Source: Emticicia sp965283955
Lineage (GTDB): Bacteria > Bacteroidota > Bacteroidia > Cytophagales > Spirosomataceae
NCBI GenBank assembly: GCA_965283955.1
Contig: CBDIQW010000001.1
Coordinates: forward strand, 2,356,001-2,420,000
Direction: 5' to 3'
DNA length: 64,000 nt
The notes under the pieces are model-generated. The model searched no databases, was not told the origin of the DNA, and was given only the letters and a program-made list of their open reading frames with translations. Numbering within the stretch: position 1 is the first letter of the stretch; each line of letters opens with the position of its first letter. The translations under genes and the position numbers were made by a program. Shown in pieces: positions 63,323-64,000 of the stretch.

Positions 63323-64000
63323 ATGCCCCAGACGCTTCCGATAAAGATTGATATTTACGCACTTTTTATATTCCTCGGTGTTGTTCAGGCCATATTTTTG
63401 GCATCTTTCTTCGTTTTCAACAAACAAGGAAATCTTTTAGCCAATCGTTATTTGGGAGCATTATTGGTTGCTTTTGCGGCCGCTCTTACTGAGATTTTAC
63501 TGTGCTACACCAATTATATGTTTTGGGTTATTTGGCTCATTGATTTTGCCGAACCTACCAATTTTTTGTTTGCTCCACTCATTTATTTATATCACCGAAG
63601 TTTCCTGCAAAAACCTTTCAAAAAATCAGATTTACTGCATTTTTTGCCTTCTATTTTTTATACAATTTATAAAACCATCACTTTTTATGTGGCAAGTTTG
63701 CCCGCCAAATACAATGCTTACATTGGTTCATATCATCGGGCGGAGTTGGAGTGGCTACCCGAAAAAGGATATTTACCCAGCGGTGCTTATATCCTCAGCA
63801 ATTATGTCAATGAATTGATGTTGGTGCAAATGTGCATTTATGTAGCGTTGGGTTTCTGGATGTTGAAAAAAGAAGCTGATAATGAGCAACTTAGTTTTTG
63901 GTCGAATAAAAACTCGGATTTGGCGTGGTGCAGAAAAGGAACGATTTATTCTGTCGTAGCAATTGTTGTTTTTGTGAGTTCTAAACTCCTTTTTGAAAAT
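63323..64000 (+). CDS. AraC-type regulator with membrane N-terminus (3' cut by window edge)
   Basis: From ATG 63323 the frame stays open for 226 codons to the edge. It has about six membrane helices (for example LFIFLGVVQAIFLASFFVF, LLVAFAAALTEILLCY, ILSNYVNELMLVQMCIYVAL) and the phrase FAPLIYLYHRSFL, typical of Bacteroidota regulators with an N-terminal sensor in the membrane and an AraC HTH at the C-terminus. The HTH is beyond the window, so the assignment rests on the N-terminus alone. Confidence 0.65.
   Translation, partial: MPQTLPIKIDIYALFIFLGVVQAIFLASFFVFNKQGNLLANRYLGALLVAFAAALTEILLCYTNYMFWVIWLIDFAEPTNFLFAPLIYLYHRSFLQKPFKKSDLLHFLPSIFYTIYKTITFYVASLPAKYNAYIGSYHRAELEWLPEKGYLPSGAYILSNYVNELMLVQMCIYVALGFWMLKKEADNEQLSFWSNKNSDLAWCRKGTIYSVVAIVVFVSSKLLFEN

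Noticed and set aside
1..64000. tRNA, rRNA, riboswitch or prophage
   Set aside because: I read the spacers and found no cloverleaf, no rRNA stretch, no known riboswitch core and no phage genes; a covariance search would be needed to exclude small RNAs.

Overview
The window looks like chromosome of a Bacteroidota bacterium, most likely order Cytophagales (Spirosomataceae/Emticicia-like is my guess at family level). The reasons are: a SusC/SusD pair, a PorV-like type IX secretion protein, DUF1080, DUF2911 and DUF1684 proteins, AraC regulators with a cupin or a membrane N-terminus, Tat-exported sugar enzymes, low GC, no Shine-Dalgarno pattern, and promoters of the Bacteroidota type (TAnnTTTG with an upstream TTG). 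I see no rRNA, tRNA, CRISPR array, prophage or complete IS element.

Layout. 0-5.2 kb: cupin-like protein (cut by the left edge), 5-formyl-THF cyclo-ligase, asd, a penicillin-acylase-type hydrolase, a small TonB-C-like secreted protein. 5.2-16.2 kb: purB, glpF-type channel, GH20 hexosaminidase, membrane-anchored nitrilase-family protein, udk, a lipoprotein, a DASH-type cryptochrome/photolyase, and a lemA-TPM-TPM module. 16.2-25.3 kb: universal stress protein, two unknown exported proteins, pth, pyrR, a TMTC-like membrane/TPR protein, TraB/GumN protein, an AONS-like PLP enzyme, and a RAYT transposase embedded in REP-like palindromes. 25.3-31.4 kb: surface protein, Prc/Tsp protease, MFS transporter with DUF1684 protein, sugar acyltransferase, MoaD. 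31.5-36.6 kb: double ABC ATPase, then on the minus strand a LysR regulator, YeiH-type exporter, SorA-like sulfite dehydrogenase and cytochrome c, which form a sulfite-handling operon. 36.7-51.3 kb: ABM monooxygenase, a small cationic secreted peptide, then an AraC regulator divergent from a SusC/SusD locus carrying a Tat-exported isomerase, double DUF1080 protein, GH3 and Tat-exported Gfo/Idh/MocA protein. This set suggests periplasmic keto-glycoside metabolism; an Old Yellow Enzyme and a Uma2 nuclease sit inside it. 51.3-64 kb: repeat-rich spacer, unknown protein, acyl-CoA ligase, DUF2911 protein, prfA, rdgB, second AraC regulator, P5C dehydrogenase, sulfite-oxidase-like enzyme, PorV-like protein, S41 peptidase, and a membrane AraC-type regulator cut by the right edge.

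Two things cut across the window. First, eight genes are broken by one indel or one in-frame stop each (near 40, 772, 3190, 4787, 8114, 42091, 47520 and 59634). They include housekeeping genes, and two are simple A-run length errors, so I suspect uncorrected long-read errors in the assembly, although real decay cannot be excluded. Second, the intergenic DNA is unusually rich in short palindromes and degenerate word repeats: REP/RAYT units, a two-copy AGTCCAC element, a CCTTTCAGG cluster, and G-poor or repetitive leaders directly before several start codons.
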